From Methylobacterium sp. (lineage in GTDB: Bacteria; Pseudomonadota; Alphaproteobacteria; Rhizobiales; Beijerinckiaceae): 64,000 nucleotides of DNA. Under the pieces are notes generated by a model that saw only the letters and a program-made list of their open reading frames with translations, was not told the DNA's origin and did no database searches. Within the stretch, counting starts at the first letter, position 1; every line of letters starts with the position of its first letter. Of the stretch, positions 1-9,035 are shown in pieces. The translations under genes and the position numbers were made by a program. The stretch lies in the NCBI RefSeq assembly GCF_019745455.1, contig NZ_JAIETD010000042.1, positions 1 to 64,000 of the forward strand. The letters run 5' to 3'.

Positions 1-115
1 GAGTGGGAGTGAACGTAATTCGTGCCGTGGCTTCCGCTCTGATGGTACCGACTGCGCGGTAAAGTTCGGCACCGGACCAATCGATCCGGCGCCTATTCAG
101 ATCATCATGCGATCC

Positions 116-853
116 TCAGATCGCCAACGTCCCGGCCTTCGCCGCCGCAAACCGGTCGTTCACCTTCGACCAGTCCACCACGTTCCACCAGGCCTTGAGG
201 TAGTCCGCGCGGCGATTGCGGTAGGTGAGATAGTAGGCGTGCTCCCAGACGTCGTTGCCGAAGACGACCGGAGTGCCGTCCATCCAGGGGGAATCCTGGT
301 TCGGGCGGTTCACGATGGCGAGCTTGCCGTCCTTGCCGAGCACGACGAAGACCCAGCCAGAACCAAACTGGCGTGCGCCGGCGGCGTTGAAATCGGTCTG
401 GAGCTTGGCGAAGCCGCCCAAATCCTTGTCGATGGTCGCCTTGAGGTCGCCCGTGGGCTCGCCGCCCTTGCCGCCCATGATGGTCCAGAACATCGCGTGA
501 TTGGCGTGGCCGCCACCGCTATTCCTGACAACCGGACGAAGCGCCTCCGGCAGGGACGACAGGTTGGCCAGCATCTCGGCAAGCGGCTTCTTGGCGAGGT
601 CGGGCTCCTTGGCGAAGGCCGTGTTCAGGTTTGTGATGAAGGCGGCGTGGTGCTTGCCATGGTGCAACTCCATCGTCTCGGCGTCGATGGTCGGTGCGTT
701 GCGGTCGTTCGGATAGGGCAGCGGGTCGAGCTTGAAGGGGCCGGTCGGGGCGGCGGCCGGTGCCGGTGCGGCCTGGGCGAAGACTCCCTGCGCTTTCATC
801 GCGATGAGGCTGCCGCCCATGGCGGCAAGGGCGGTGCGGCGGTTCAGATGCAT
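116..853 (-). CDS. Exported Fe/Mn superoxide dismutase (Mn-type residues)
   Basis: Converts superoxide to hydrogen peroxide and oxygen, probably in the periplasm. The 245-residue product starts with a twin-arginine-like signal (NRRTALA, residues 4-10) and an Ala/Pro-rich linker, followed by the SOD fold. Metal ligands by family alignment are His64 (ELHHGKHH), His119 (HANHAMFW), Asp201 and His205 (DVWEHAYY). Gly in GGGHANH and Gln186 (PNQDSP) fit the manganese rather than the iron type. I chose the ATG at 853 because GGAGA lies 7 bases upstream and the signal peptide begins there; the frame stays open further upstream but that part is not SOD-like. It is a monocistronic-looking gene. Exported Fe/Mn SODs are less common than cytoplasmic ones, so the signal is the notable point. 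Confidence 0.93.
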   Translation of the reverse strand: MHLNRRTALAAMGGSLIAMKAQGVFAQAAPAPAAAPTGPFKLDPLPYPNDRNAPTIDAETMELHHGKHHAAFITNLNTAFAKEPDLAKKPLAEMLANLSSLPEALRPVVRNSGGGHANHAMFWTIMGGKGGEPTGDLKATIDKDLGGFAKLQTDFNAAGARQFGSGWVFVVLGKDGKLAIVNRPNQDSPWMDGTPVVFGNDVWEHAYYLTYRNRRADYLKAWWNVVDWSKVNDRFAAAKAGTLAI

Positions 854-986
854 GATCTCGGTCTCCGGTGGACGGCCGACGAACCCGATGTCGGCGATGC
901 GGCTACGCTTTTCACTCGCGAAAGGTTTCATTTCGCGATCACGAGATCGGTGCGGCACGGTTCTCCGCTCCCGCCGATCCTTCCCA

Positions 987-2189
987 TTACGGCCACACCT
1001 TGATCGCCAGGCGTCGTTTCACGAGGTCGCGGTCGGAGGTGATGGCGCAGCCTTCGGTACGCAGCGTGACGTAGGTCATGAGGGCGGTGTCGCCGACATC
1101 GTCGAAGTTACGGCCGGTGGCGGCAGGGTCGAGGAGCGAAGGATAGGCGATGAGGCCGCCCGTTGCCTTGCAGGGATCGTCGTAGAGGGTCGCGCCTTCA
1201 AGGAGAAGGCGCGGCTGGTCCCAGGCGAGGAGATCGCGCGACGTGGTCCAGTAGAACCCGGAGCGGGGAAAGGCGGCGCTCGCCTGCGCCATGAACAGGG
1301 CGATCCAGGTGCCGGTCGCGCGGTGGCGCACCACGGCGCCGACGGGCGTCGGAAACGGCGCCACCGGCTTGCAGGTGTCGGATTCGGGCCGAGAAGGGCC
1401 GTAGGGACCGGGGAAGCGGGCGGTGAAGCCGGTTCCTGTCCAGGCACGCCAGCGGGTCGGATCGGCGGGACTGTCGGTGCGGAACAGGCAGACGCCGTGC
1501 TCCTGGCTCGTGCCCGCCGTGATCCAACCGGTCGTGGAAGCAAAGACATAGCGCCACCGCCCGTCGCCGACGATGTTGGACGGGTTGAAGAAGCCGCGGT
1601 GGCGGCCCTGACCGACCTCCTGCTTGAAAGGCGCCCCAGCCACCACCGCCGGCGGCGCGGCGCGGATGAAGCTGCGTCCGCCGTCGCTCGATGAGGCAGC
1701 GAGGATCGTGTTGTACCAGCACTCCATATAGACCTTGGAGCGGCAGCGGCCGGGATGTTTGTCGGCCTGGAACTCGTGATGGACGAGAGCCGCCACCTTG
1801 CTCCCGTCTTCGGTCCAGGTGGCCGTGATCCAGGAGCGGTCGTCGTAACGGGCCGGATCGGGATTGCCGGCGGAATCGAGGACGACCGCGCAATCGAGCT
1901 TCAAGGTGTCGAGGTCCGGCCCGCGCAGGACCCGGTTGCGGTAATGCATCCCGAACAGGGCGACGGCACCTGAGGCATCGCGAAAAGCCCGGGCGGAGGC
2001 GTCGGGAACGTCGGCACCGTCGCAGGCATCGCGGGTCGCCTCGAAGACGATGTGCGGCCCGCCGACCAGGGTGAGGGCGGAGAGTGGCGGTTCGCCGGCG
2101 GCGCGAACGGGTCCGGCCAGCGTCAGCAAGGCGAGAATCGCCACGGTCCACCGGCGGTACACGGGCGAGGGATTAGGCGGGCGCGTCAT
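987..2189 (-). CDS. Secreted protein of unknown function
   Basis: A 400-residue protein with a clear N-terminal signal peptide (basic start, hydrophobic stretch at about residues 13-28, cleavage near PVRAAG). The mature part is rich in Trp, Asp and Cys and has recurring patterns such as SSDGGRSF and YWTTSRDLLAWD. These resemble the Asp-box-like blades of sialidase or five-bladed propeller glycosidases, but I cannot assign a catalytic set. Several cysteines (DACDG, LDCAV, MECWY, DTCKP, DDPCK, EGCAI) suggest disulfides and a periplasmic or extracellular location. The start at 2189 is chosen because the signal peptide begins there. It is divergent from the NnrU-like gene, with about 85 bases between the starts. 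No function is assigned. Confidence 0.8.
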   Translation of the reverse strand: MTRPPNPSPVYRRWTVAILALLTLAGPVRAAGEPPLSALTLVGGPHIVFEATRDACDGADVPDASARAFRDASGAVALFGMHYRNRVLRGPDLDTLKLDCAVVLDSAGNPDPARYDDRSWITATWTEDGSKVAALVHHEFQADKHPGRCRSKVYMECWYNTILAASSSDGGRSFIRAAPPAVVAGAPFKQEVGQGRHRGFFNPSNIVGDGRWRYVFASTTGWITAGTSQEHGVCLFRTDSPADPTRWRAWTGTGFTARFPGPYGPSRPESDTCKPVAPFPTPVGAVVRHRATGTWIALFMAQASAAFPRSGFYWTTSRDLLAWDQPRLLLEGATLYDDPCKATGGLIAYPSLLDPAATGRNFDDVGDTALMTYVTLRTEGCAITSDRDLVKRRLAIKVWP

Positions 2190-2274
2190 TCTCAAGCCTG
2201 GACTCAGGCTAAAGTTTACGGTCTGAACCGTTACGCTCCGATTGACCGACCCATTTTCCCGCGTCGAGGCCCCC

Positions 2275-2883
2275 ATGCTGTTCCTGATCCTCGGTCTCGT
2301 GCTGTTCCTCGGCACCCACGCTTTCACCATGCTGCGGACGAGGCGGGCGAGCGTGATCGGCGAGGTCGGGGAGGCGCGCTACAAGCTCGGCTACACCGCG
2401 CTGTCGCTGATCGGGCTGATCCTGATCGGCTACGGCTTCGGGCTCTACCGGCAGGAGGGCATGATCCCGGTGTGGAACCCGCCGGTCTTCACCCGCCACC
2501 TCTCGCTGCTCCTCACCCTCTTCGCCTTCATCGCCCTGGCCGCGGCCTACCTGCCCGGCCATATCCGCGCGAGGGCGAAGCATCCGATGCTGCTCGCCGT
2601 GAAGATCTGGGCGACGGCGCATCTCCTCGCCAACGGCGATCTCGGCAGCATCCTGCTGTTCGGCGGCTTCCTGGCCTGGGCGGTGATCGCCCGCATCAGC
2701 CTCAAGCGCCGCGCGGCGAGCCCCGGCACGGTGGCGTCGCAGCACGGCGGCGCAGTGGCCGCACCCTCGGGCTGGCGCAACGATGCCATCGCCGTCGCGA
2801 TCGGCCTCGTGACGTGGTTCGCCTTCGCCAAATACCTGCACCCGCTGCTCATCGGCGTCGCCGCCTGGCCGGGAATGGCCTGA
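2275..2883 (+). CDS. NnrU-like integral membrane protein
   Basis: The 202-residue protein is almost entirely hydrophobic, with about five or six membrane segments. It has the NnrU family signatures: GTHAFTMLR near the start, then GEARYKLGYTALSLIGLILIGYG and an internal HLLANGDLGSILLFGGFLAWA. NnrU proteins were described near denitrification genes, but most alphaproteobacterial members have no link to nitrogen oxides and their activity is unknown. I prefer the ATG at 2275, which begins the first hydrophobic helix; a TTG at 2242 would add 11 polar residues. It is convergent with the Hpt-like gene. Confidence 0.85.
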   Translation: MLFLILGLVLFLGTHAFTMLRTRRASVIGEVGEARYKLGYTALSLIGLILIGYGFGLYRQEGMIPVWNPPVFTRHLSLLLTLFAFIALAAAYLPGHIRARAKHPMLLAVKIWATAHLLANGDLGSILLFGGFLAWAVIARISLKRRAASPGTVASQHGGAVAAPSGWRNDAIAVAIGLVTWFAFAKYLHPLLIGVAAWPGMA

Positions 2884-2897
2884 GGCGCATCGCCTTC

Positions 2898-3233
2898 CTA
2901 GGAGACGGAGCCTCGCCCTTCCGTGAGCCGATCGAGGGCGGCAATGGTTTCGTCGCGCACCTGCCGGAGAGCCGCAAGAGGATCGGCGATATCGCGCGCG
3001 CCTCTGGCAGCATCTTCGACGGCGCGGCAGGCCTCGACGAGGCAGTGACACCCTAGCAGCCCTGACGACGATACCGCGACGTGCGTATCTCGCAGGATCT
3101 CGGCGAGATCATTGCTCTCGAACGCGCCGGTCAATTGCCGGCGAAGCGCGTCCGTCAGCGTCTTGACCCTCTCAGGTCCGATAAGGTCGGCAAACCCGTC
3201 GAACTCTGCTTTTTCGATGAGCGGCGGTTGCAT
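2898..3233 (-). CDS. Hpt-domain-like small protein
   Basis: A 111-residue, mostly helical soluble protein. Its central part (LRDTHVAVSSSGLLG, then CRAVEDAARG) resembles the Hpt pattern, in which a phosphorylatable His (here His51) is followed by a Ser/Gly helix and a Glu/Ala-rich helix. Hpt proteins carry phosphate between hybrid kinases and response regulators in the cytoplasm. There is no kinase or regulator next to it, so it would be an orphan. The ATG at 3233 is preceded by GGAG about 5 bases upstream. The family call rests on the pattern around His51 only; an unrelated helical bundle is possible. Confidence 0.55.
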   Translation of the reverse strand: MQPPLIEKAEFDGFADLIGPERVKTLTDALRRQLTGAFESNDLAEILRDTHVAVSSSGLLGCHCLVEACRAVEDAARGARDIADPLAALRQVRDETIAALDRLTEGRGSVS

Positions 3234-3475
3234 AGGCTCCGTGGAGAGGCTGTGGGTCCGCCCCGACCCTGGAAGCATCCTGTGTGATTGCCCTCTGATC
3301 GCACCTTTGTACAGGTTTGCATCGCTTGCGTGCACAGGTCGCCGTGGCGAATTCCGTCTCGGCCGGACCGAATCCGATGCTCACCCCTTCTATGGTACGA
3401 GGCTGAAGGTTCCGCGGAAGAAGCTGCCGGCTGTCCGCAGTGAGGCCTGCGCGGCTGCGAGGACGAGGAGCGGCG

Positions 3476-4918
3476 GTGGAAGAGGTTTTGCTGCGCTGGA
3501 TCGGGCAATCGATCGCGTTCAGGACCGAGATCCTCTGGCTCGTGGCCCTGATCCTGTCGGTACCTGTCAGCATCCACGTACTCTTACACAAGCGCGAGAT
3601 CGGCGCCTCCATCGGCTGGATCGGCCTCGCCTGGCTGTCGCCGATCGTCGGGGCGACCCTCTACGTCCTGTTTGGCGTCAACCGCGTCACGCGGCGCGCC
3701 AAGAAGCTTCGGGTGAAACCCTCGCGGCAGACCGACCGGCCCGATTCCGACGATCCCGAAACCGTCGCCGCACCGGTGCTGCAGCCCCTCGACGAGGCCG
3801 TCTCGCGGATCACAGGTCTGCCGCTGCTGGGCGGAAATGCGGTTCTGGCTTACCGCAATGGCGACGAGGCCTACCCCGCGATGCTGGAAGCGATCGGCGA
3901 CGCCCGAAGGTCGATCGCCCTGTCGAGCTACATCTTTCGCGACGATACCAGCGGGCGGCGCTTCCTCGCGGCATTGGCCGAAGCAAAGGCCCGAGGTGTG
4001 GAGGTCCGGGTCATCGTCGACGGAATCGGTAGCGGATACCTGTTCCCCGCCATCGAGCGTCACCTGCGCACGCTCGGTCTGCCGGTCGGCCGCTTCATGC
4101 ATTCGGCCCTGCCTTGGCGAATGCCGTTCCTGAACCTTCGCTCGCACAAGAAGCTGCTCGTTGCCGACGGTTCGGTCGCCTTTACCGGCGGCATCAACAT
4201 CTCGGAACAGAACGAAGTCTCATCCCGGCCGCGTCATCCGATCCGGGACCTGCATTTCAAGGTCACCGGCCCCGTGGTCGAGCAACTCACGGCCGCCTTC
4301 GTCGATGACTGGGCGCTCGTGGCCGACGAAGATCTCGACGGCCCGCCTTGGTTCCCGGCTCTCGCTCCCACCGGACCCACGCTCGCCCGCGTCGTGAGTT
4401 CCGGACCGGATGCGGATGTCAGGAAGATCGAGCTCGCGATCCTCCAGGCCGTGTCCTGTGCCCGCCGGAGCATCCGTCTCGTCACGCCGTATTTCCTGCC
4501 GAGCGAGGTCATGGCCTCTGCCCTGGCGCTGGCGGCGGGGCGCGGCCTGTCCGTCGACGTCATCGTTCCGGCCACGAGCGATCACCCCATCGTCGATTGG
4601 GCGATGCGGGCCCATATCGACCCGCTCCTCGAAGCTGGTGTTCGGATCTGGCTCGACGACCCGCCCTTCGACCATTCCAAGGTTCTCGTCGTCGACAAGG
4701 CATGGTGCTTCGTCGGCAGCGCGAATTGGGACATGCGCAGCCTGCGGCTCAATTTCGAGCTCAATGTCGAGATCTACGACGAGGCCCTGGCGGTGGACCT
4801 CGACGCCTTCATGGCCGAGAAGATGAACGCGCGCCTCACCCCTGAGGATCTGTCGGCGCGCTCGCTTCCCGTGCGCCTTCGCGACGCCAGCGTCCGACTC
4901 TTGCTGCCATATCTCTGA
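3476..4918 (+). CDS. cls: Cardiolipin synthase-type phospholipase D
   Basis: Membrane enzyme that condenses two phosphatidylglycerols (or a related pair) into cardiolipin. The 480-residue product has two N-terminal hydrophobic segments (about residues 10-30 and 45-70), then two PLD domains. Both HKD motifs are present: SHKKLLVADGSVAFTGG in the first half and FDHSKVLVVDKAWCFVGSAN in the second. The length matches the family. I chose the GTG at 3476 because GAGGAG lies 5 bases upstream; the GTG at 3440 lacks a site. The 3' end overlaps the convergent endonuclease-fold gene by 83 bases. Confidence 0.92.
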   Translation: MEEVLLRWIGQSIAFRTEILWLVALILSVPVSIHVLLHKREIGASIGWIGLAWLSPIVGATLYVLFGVNRVTRRAKKLRVKPSRQTDRPDSDDPETVAAPVLQPLDEAVSRITGLPLLGGNAVLAYRNGDEAYPAMLEAIGDARRSIALSSYIFRDDTSGRRFLAALAEAKARGVEVRVIVDGIGSGYLFPAIERHLRTLGLPVGRFMHSALPWRMPFLNLRSHKKLLVADGSVAFTGGINISEQNEVSSRPRHPIRDLHFKVTGPVVEQLTAAFVDDWALVADEDLDGPPWFPALAPTGPTLARVVSSGPDADVRKIELAILQAVSCARRSIRLVTPYFLPSEVMASALALAAGRGLSVDVIVPATSDHPIVDWAMRAHIDPLLEAGVRIWLDDPPFDHSKVLVVDKAWCFVGSANWDMRSLRLNFELNVEIYDEALAVDLDAFMAEKMNARLTPEDLSARSLPVRLRDASVRLLLPYL

Positions 4919-5627
4919 ACCGCGAGATCTCGGGTCGCGACATTTCCCCGGAGGGGGCAAGGTGCACGGTGATCGGCCGGTGGTCAGAAGCGCCTCGGGG
5001 CAGTGCGCTGTGGGCGTGGCAGGCGAGCCCGCGCACGAGGCAGCGATCGAGCCTGAGCGGGACGAGGCGCCCCATCGCATGCGTCGGCCGCCTCGGCCCG
5101 ACGTCGCGAAAACCCGGCAAGAGGGGCGGCCCGACGAGATTGTAATCGCCGATCACCGCAGCCCGCTCGGGAAGGCTGCGCTCGATCCGGCGAAGCTGGC
5201 GCCGATTGAGCACCTGACCGTGCGAGAGATGGACGTTGGCGATACCGAAATCGCCGAGATCCAGCACCTGGCAGACCCGGTCGAACAGGGTGCCGCCGGG
5301 AAGTTCGATCACCTCAGGCGGTCTGGCGAAGGGCTTGCGGCTCCAGATCGCGAGACCGTGGATGCGGCCGGGCATCTGCGCCCAGGCGTAGTGGCCGCCG
5401 GCCTTCGCCGGAAGCCCTTCGATGTCCTTCGTCGCCTCCTGCATCAGGACGAGGTCCGGCTGTTCGTGGGCGATCAACGTCGCGATGCCCGCGACCGTCG
5501 CTCCGGTACGCCTAAGCAGGTTCCAGCTGACGATCTTACGGCAATCCGGAGGGTAGGACACCGACAGGGCCGGTCCGGGCTTGCGGCTGAGGAGGGCGGA
5601 GCGTGCGAGAGCGCGGTCATTCAGCAT
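4836..5627 (-). CDS. Endonuclease/exonuclease/phosphatase-fold protein
   Basis: Metal-dependent phosphoesterase of the EEP superfamily, 263 residues. The core motifs are in order: VSWNL (first strand), LVLMQEAT (metal-binding Glu), GDYNLVGPP (the GDFN-like Asp/Asn pair) and SDHRPI (catalytic SDH). The substrate cannot be told; relatives act on DNA, phosphoinositides or sphingomyelin. No signal peptide is evident. It lies 66 bases downstream of the heparinase-like gene on the same strand and may be cotranscribed. Its 3' end runs 83 bases into the opposite-strand cardiolipin synthase gene, so the two messages share an antisense overlap. Confidence 0.85.
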   Translation of the reverse strand: MLNDRALARSALLSRKPGPALSVSYPPDCRKIVSWNLLRRTGATVAGIATLIAHEQPDLVLMQEATKDIEGLPAKAGGHYAWAQMPGRIHGLAIWSRKPFARPPEVIELPGGTLFDRVCQVLDLGDFGIANVHLSHGQVLNRRQLRRIERSLPERAAVIGDYNLVGPPLLPGFRDVGPRRPTHAMGRLVPLRLDRCLVRGLACHAHSALPRGASDHRPITVHLAPSGEMSRPEISRFRDMAARVGRWRREGAREASAPTDPQG

Positions 5628-5693
5628 TGCGCATTAACTGGGCCGCAGGGGCCTCCAAGGAAAGGCCGAAAGGAAAGGCCGCCACGCTCCGGA

Positions 5694-8348
5694 TCAGGAA
5701 TCGGGCCCCGCGAGGATGGGCGAGAGGGTTCTCCCCGCCAGCAGGGTAGCGAGGCGTCCCTCCGCCGTTGTGTCGGACGCAATGAGGAGCCCGCCGCAGA
5801 CCCGATCGGTTCCCGCGAACGCGTAACGCAGCACGCTCGCGGGAGCGAGGATTCCCGGCTGCTGGGAGACCAGGCCCTGCATCTTTCCGGGCCTGTCGTA
5901 GCGGCCGTTGACGATCGACAAACCGGCGGCCCGCCCGGACGGGACGACCGGTGTGAAGGCAAGCCGACTGCGGCCATACTGCGCCATGGCGCGGCGCGGA
6001 GAGGCGATGGCCGCGAGCACGTCGGGCGCGAGGTGGATCAGCCCTTCGACCGTCACCGGTCGAACCGCGGCCGCGAACCGATCGAGGACGATGAGGCCGC
6101 TGAGATCGTGGAGGATGACGAGGATGCGCGCATGCGCGTACATCGGCCCGTGGACGTTCGTTCCGATCTCGTAGGCGGTGGCGCCGTCGAGCGGTGTCGA
6201 TCCCGCCAGCCAAGCCTCGCCGCTGCCGGGCTCCCGGCCATCCGGGATTGCCACGTTATGCGCCTCCGCCGAGGCGAGGTGATGACGCGCAGCTCCGGTC
6301 TCGACCAGCGTGGAGCCGCCGGCCTCGACGATCCAGCGGATGCCTTCCGTGGCGTAGACGAAGGAGGTGACGTCGCGGTGGCCTTGGCCTCGTGTCGCGT
6401 AGGTACAGGCGAAATGCCCCCAATTCCGCCCCGTCGAGTCCTGGCGTCTGATCAAGAAACCGGCGCTGGGCTCCGCCGGTGGCGGCGACGCTGTCCTCCC
6501 GCCACGACGCTCGGCCACGAGATCGCGGCCGGCAGCGAAGGCAGCCCGAAGCCGCCCGATCCAGCCGGCATGATCCTCGCCATGCGGCGTGTCGCCAAAG
6601 GGCGGCAGACGCGATCCGGGATCGAGCAATTCCGATAGGCCCGGCAAGGCCGCCTCGACACGACGAGTGATCATTCCGCCTAAGGGCTGGTCCTTGAGCG
6701 CTCCCGCCAGTGCCGCTCCGAGGTTTATGAGCTCGAGCCGCCGGTGCGGACTCGGATCGGCAATGCCTTCATTCAGGTGGGTCAGCCGCTCGACGCAATC
6801 CGCGATGCCGTTCGTGGCGAGTCCTAGCCAATGGCCGGAAAGCGGCAAGCCCGGAAGGGCGCGGGCGATGCAGAGGAGCGCCGAAGCCGCTTCGAGCTGA
6901 AGGATCGAGCGGGCGAGGGCGTTTTGCCCGACGATCTCCGCGAGCGCGAAGCCGTGCCTGACCATCTCGCCGGTGAGCGCGACAGCGTGTGTTGCCGTCG
7001 CCCCGCTGCAGCGCCCCAGAAGGCGGACGAACACTTCGGCGCGCATCGCAAGGGCTGCCGGATGCAGGGCGAGCGCGTCGGCGGGCTCCCCCCATGGGTT
7101 CACTGCCGACCACGATAGCGCGAGTCGCAGGGCAGCTTCCGCATCGCCGTGTGATCCGGCCATCGGCCAGAGCCAGCTCAGCGATTGATAGGCGATCCGC
7201 CAAGCCACCGAGCGGAACGGGTCCTCGGTCCAGTCCGGGTCCTCCGGAAGTGGCCAGTCGGGACATTGCGCCAGGCGCAGGGGCGTGCCGGCCGGCCGGC
7301 TCTGCTGCTCGCCGTAGCGGAGGGCCTGCGCTCGGGCGAGGATCGGTGGCACCGCCTCCGCGACCCGCGGTGGAGGGCACCAGTGGAGCACCGCGGCGGG
7401 CGAGACGCCGAGCCGCTCGGCGAGGTTCGCCAAGAACTCCGAGGACGAGAGACGATCCTCGCCGCTCAGGCTCTCGAGCCGAAGGCCGTCTTCGAGAGAG
7501 ACCTCCGGCGCGTCAAGGAGTTCGACCTCGGTCACGGTGCCATCCCAGGTGGCGAATCCGACGGAGACGCGGGCGGCTTCGGCCGGGGGCGCAAGGTCCA
7601 GGGTGAAGCGGCGTGCCTGCTGCTGAGCGGGAATGTTCACGAAGGCACCGACCGCCGGGATCAAGATCGTGCCGGGATAGGGTGGGGCGATCTCACTGCC
7701 GTTGACGTCGCGGTAGACGATGCGGGCGAGAGCCGAATGCTCGCCAGGAGCGGGCGCGAAGATCTGTCCGCGAAGGATCAGCGGACGGCCTGTTATCAGG
7801 ACGTAGTCGAACCATTCGGGGTTCTGCGCGAGGGGCCGGCGGCGGCGGAAGGGCGCCGCCATACCGGAGATCGCTTCTCGTGCCACCTGAAGAAGGCGCG
7901 GGCGGCCGATGACGAACGCGTGGGTGTTGCGCCACGACCGGATCGTGATGGCGACCTCGGCGGCGGGGGCGGGAAGCGCGAACGCCACACGCACCATGGC
8001 TGTCCGCGGGGCCACGACCTCCCCGGGATGCAATGCCGGTCCGGCAATCCAGGCGCCATGGGGATCGAGCAGCGTCCGGTCGAGGCCCGGGACTTGGTCG
8101 AAGTCGAGGCTAGACCCATCGGGCGCGCGCAGGTCGATCCCGACAAGGGCGAAATCGGGAACCGAAAGTGCACTTTCGTCGGTATCCCAGTCGATACCGA
8201 AACTGAACTCGCACCATTGGTTCGGCACGAGGCCGGAATAACCAAGGACTACCCGCGACCAGCGGTTCTTAGTGCCCACGCGGTGGTGATCTTCTTCGGA
8301 ACCGGCGCTTGCGCCACCGGCATAGCGCGCCGGTTCAGCCTCGATCAC
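5694..8348 (-). CDS. Heparinase II/III-like polysaccharide lyase family protein
   Basis: An 884-residue protein. The C-terminal part (about residues 560-870) matches heparinase II/III-type beta-sandwich proteins: it begins with GFLIRRQDSTGRNWGHFACTY, then HRDVTSFVY, the HHLASAEAHNVA segment and late beta strands. The middle is helical (Trp-rich, as in an alpha-toroid). The first 330 residues are beta-rich, with repeated Trp/Asp patterns suggesting one or two carbohydrate-binding domains. Relatives cleave uronic-acid polysaccharides and often sit with capsule or exopolysaccharide genes. I see no signal peptide. The GTG at 8348 has GGGGA 6 bases upstream; the frame remains open well upstream, but that part has no protein character and would run into flgB. 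The exact start is uncertain. Confidence 0.75.
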   Translation of the reverse strand: MIEAEPARYAGGASAGSEEDHHRVGTKNRWSRVVLGYSGLVPNQWCEFSFGIDWDTDESALSVPDFALVGIDLRAPDGSSLDFDQVPGLDRTLLDPHGAWIAGPALHPGEVVAPRTAMVRVAFALPAPAAEVAITIRSWRNTHAFVIGRPRLLQVAREAISGMAAPFRRRRPLAQNPEWFDYVLITGRPLILRGQIFAPAPGEHSALARIVYRDVNGSEIAPPYPGTILIPAVGAFVNIPAQQQARRFTLDLAPPAEAARVSVGFATWDGTVTEVELLDAPEVSLEDGLRLESLSGEDRLSSSEFLANLAERLGVSPAAVLHWCPPPRVAEAVPPILARAQALRYGEQQSRPAGTPLRLAQCPDWPLPEDPDWTEDPFRSVAWRIAYQSLSWLWPMAGSHGDAEAALRLALSWSAVNPWGEPADALALHPAALAMRAEVFVRLLGRCSGATATHAVALTGEMVRHGFALAEIVGQNALARSILQLEAASALLCIARALPGLPLSGHWLGLATNGIADCVERLTHLNEGIADPSPHRRLELINLGAALAGALKDQPLGGMITRRVEAALPGLSELLDPGSRLPPFGDTPHGEDHAGWIGRLRAAFAAGRDLVAERRGGRTASPPPAEPSAGFLIRRQDSTGRNWGHFACTYATRGQGHRDVTSFVYATEGIRWIVEAGGSTLVETGAARHHLASAEAHNVAIPDGREPGSGEAWLAGSTPLDGATAYEIGTNVHGPMYAHARILVILHDLSGLIVLDRFAAAVRPVTVEGLIHLAPDVLAAIASPRRAMAQYGRSRLAFTPVVPSGRAAGLSIVNGRYDRPGKMQGLVSQQPGILAPASVLRYAFAGTDRVCGGLLIASDTTAEGRLATLLAGRTLSPILAGPDS

Positions 8349-8645
8349 GAATATTCCCCAGAGCGGCGACGTCCGAAAGCCACCTCGTGGCGCTCGGACG
8401 AACCGAATGGACGAGGCATCATCTCGGGCTCGGCATGATGCGTGGCGGGCTCCCGACAGGATCGGAGGCCGCGATCGGCCGACGGGCCTTCCTTTCGGAC
8501 TGCGGCCTTGGCGGCGAGGTGTCAAGCTTTTGCGACGACACGGCGAGAACCGGACGAAGGACGCCGGGAGAGGACAGGGCGTCAGCTTCGGACAAGGTTG
8601 CCGCCTTAAGGCTCGGACAGAAGACGATCGCATCCGGAGAAGGCG

Positions 8646-9035
8646 GTGACCGGTGTTTACCTTTTCGAGCTCGCGTCGAAGCAGGCCCGTTACCTTGCCG
8701 TTCGGCAGGCGACGATCGCCAGCAACGTCGCCAACGCGAACACCCCGGACTACAAGGCGCGCGACGTCGTGCCTTTCTCCGAAGTCATGTCTCGCATGGC
8801 ACAGACCACCGGCATGGAGATGACTGCGAGCGCCCACATGACCGCGGGTGAGAACAGCATCCCGACGAAAGCGGTCTCCGCAGATGCCGCCTGGGATGCC
8901 CTCGACACGTCGAGCTCCGTCAGCCTCGAGCAGGAGATGCTCAAGGCAGGCGAGGTCAGCCGCGATCACAACTTGAACACGGGCGTCGTCAAGGCTTTTC
9001 ACCGGATGCTGATGTCGGCCGTGAGGTCCGGCTGA
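8646..9035 (+). CDS. flgB: Flagellar proximal rod protein FlgB
   Basis: Forms the cell-proximal part of the flagellar rod in the periplasm. The 129-residue protein has the FlgB pattern: an N-terminal helix, then ATIASNVANANTPDYKARD (the rod/hook N-terminal domain), a variable centre, and a short C-terminal helix ending VVKAFHRMLMSAVRSG. The GTG at 8646 is preceded by GGAGAAGG. It is the first gene of the long plus-strand flagellar operon and overlaps flgC by one base (TGATG). Confidence 0.95.
   Translation: MTGVYLFELASKQARYLAVRQATIASNVANANTPDYKARDVVPFSEVMSRMAQTTGMEMTASAHMTAGENSIPTKAVSADAAWDALDTSSSVSLEQEMLKAGEVSRDHNLNTGVVKAFHRMLMSAVRSG

Noticed and set aside
107..1003. Plus-strand open frame at the left end
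   Set aside because: Complement of the superoxide dismutase gene, which has all ligands in order.
4962..6638. A 558-codon plus-strand open frame
   Set aside because: Antisense to the endonuclease-fold and heparinase-like genes; no protein character.
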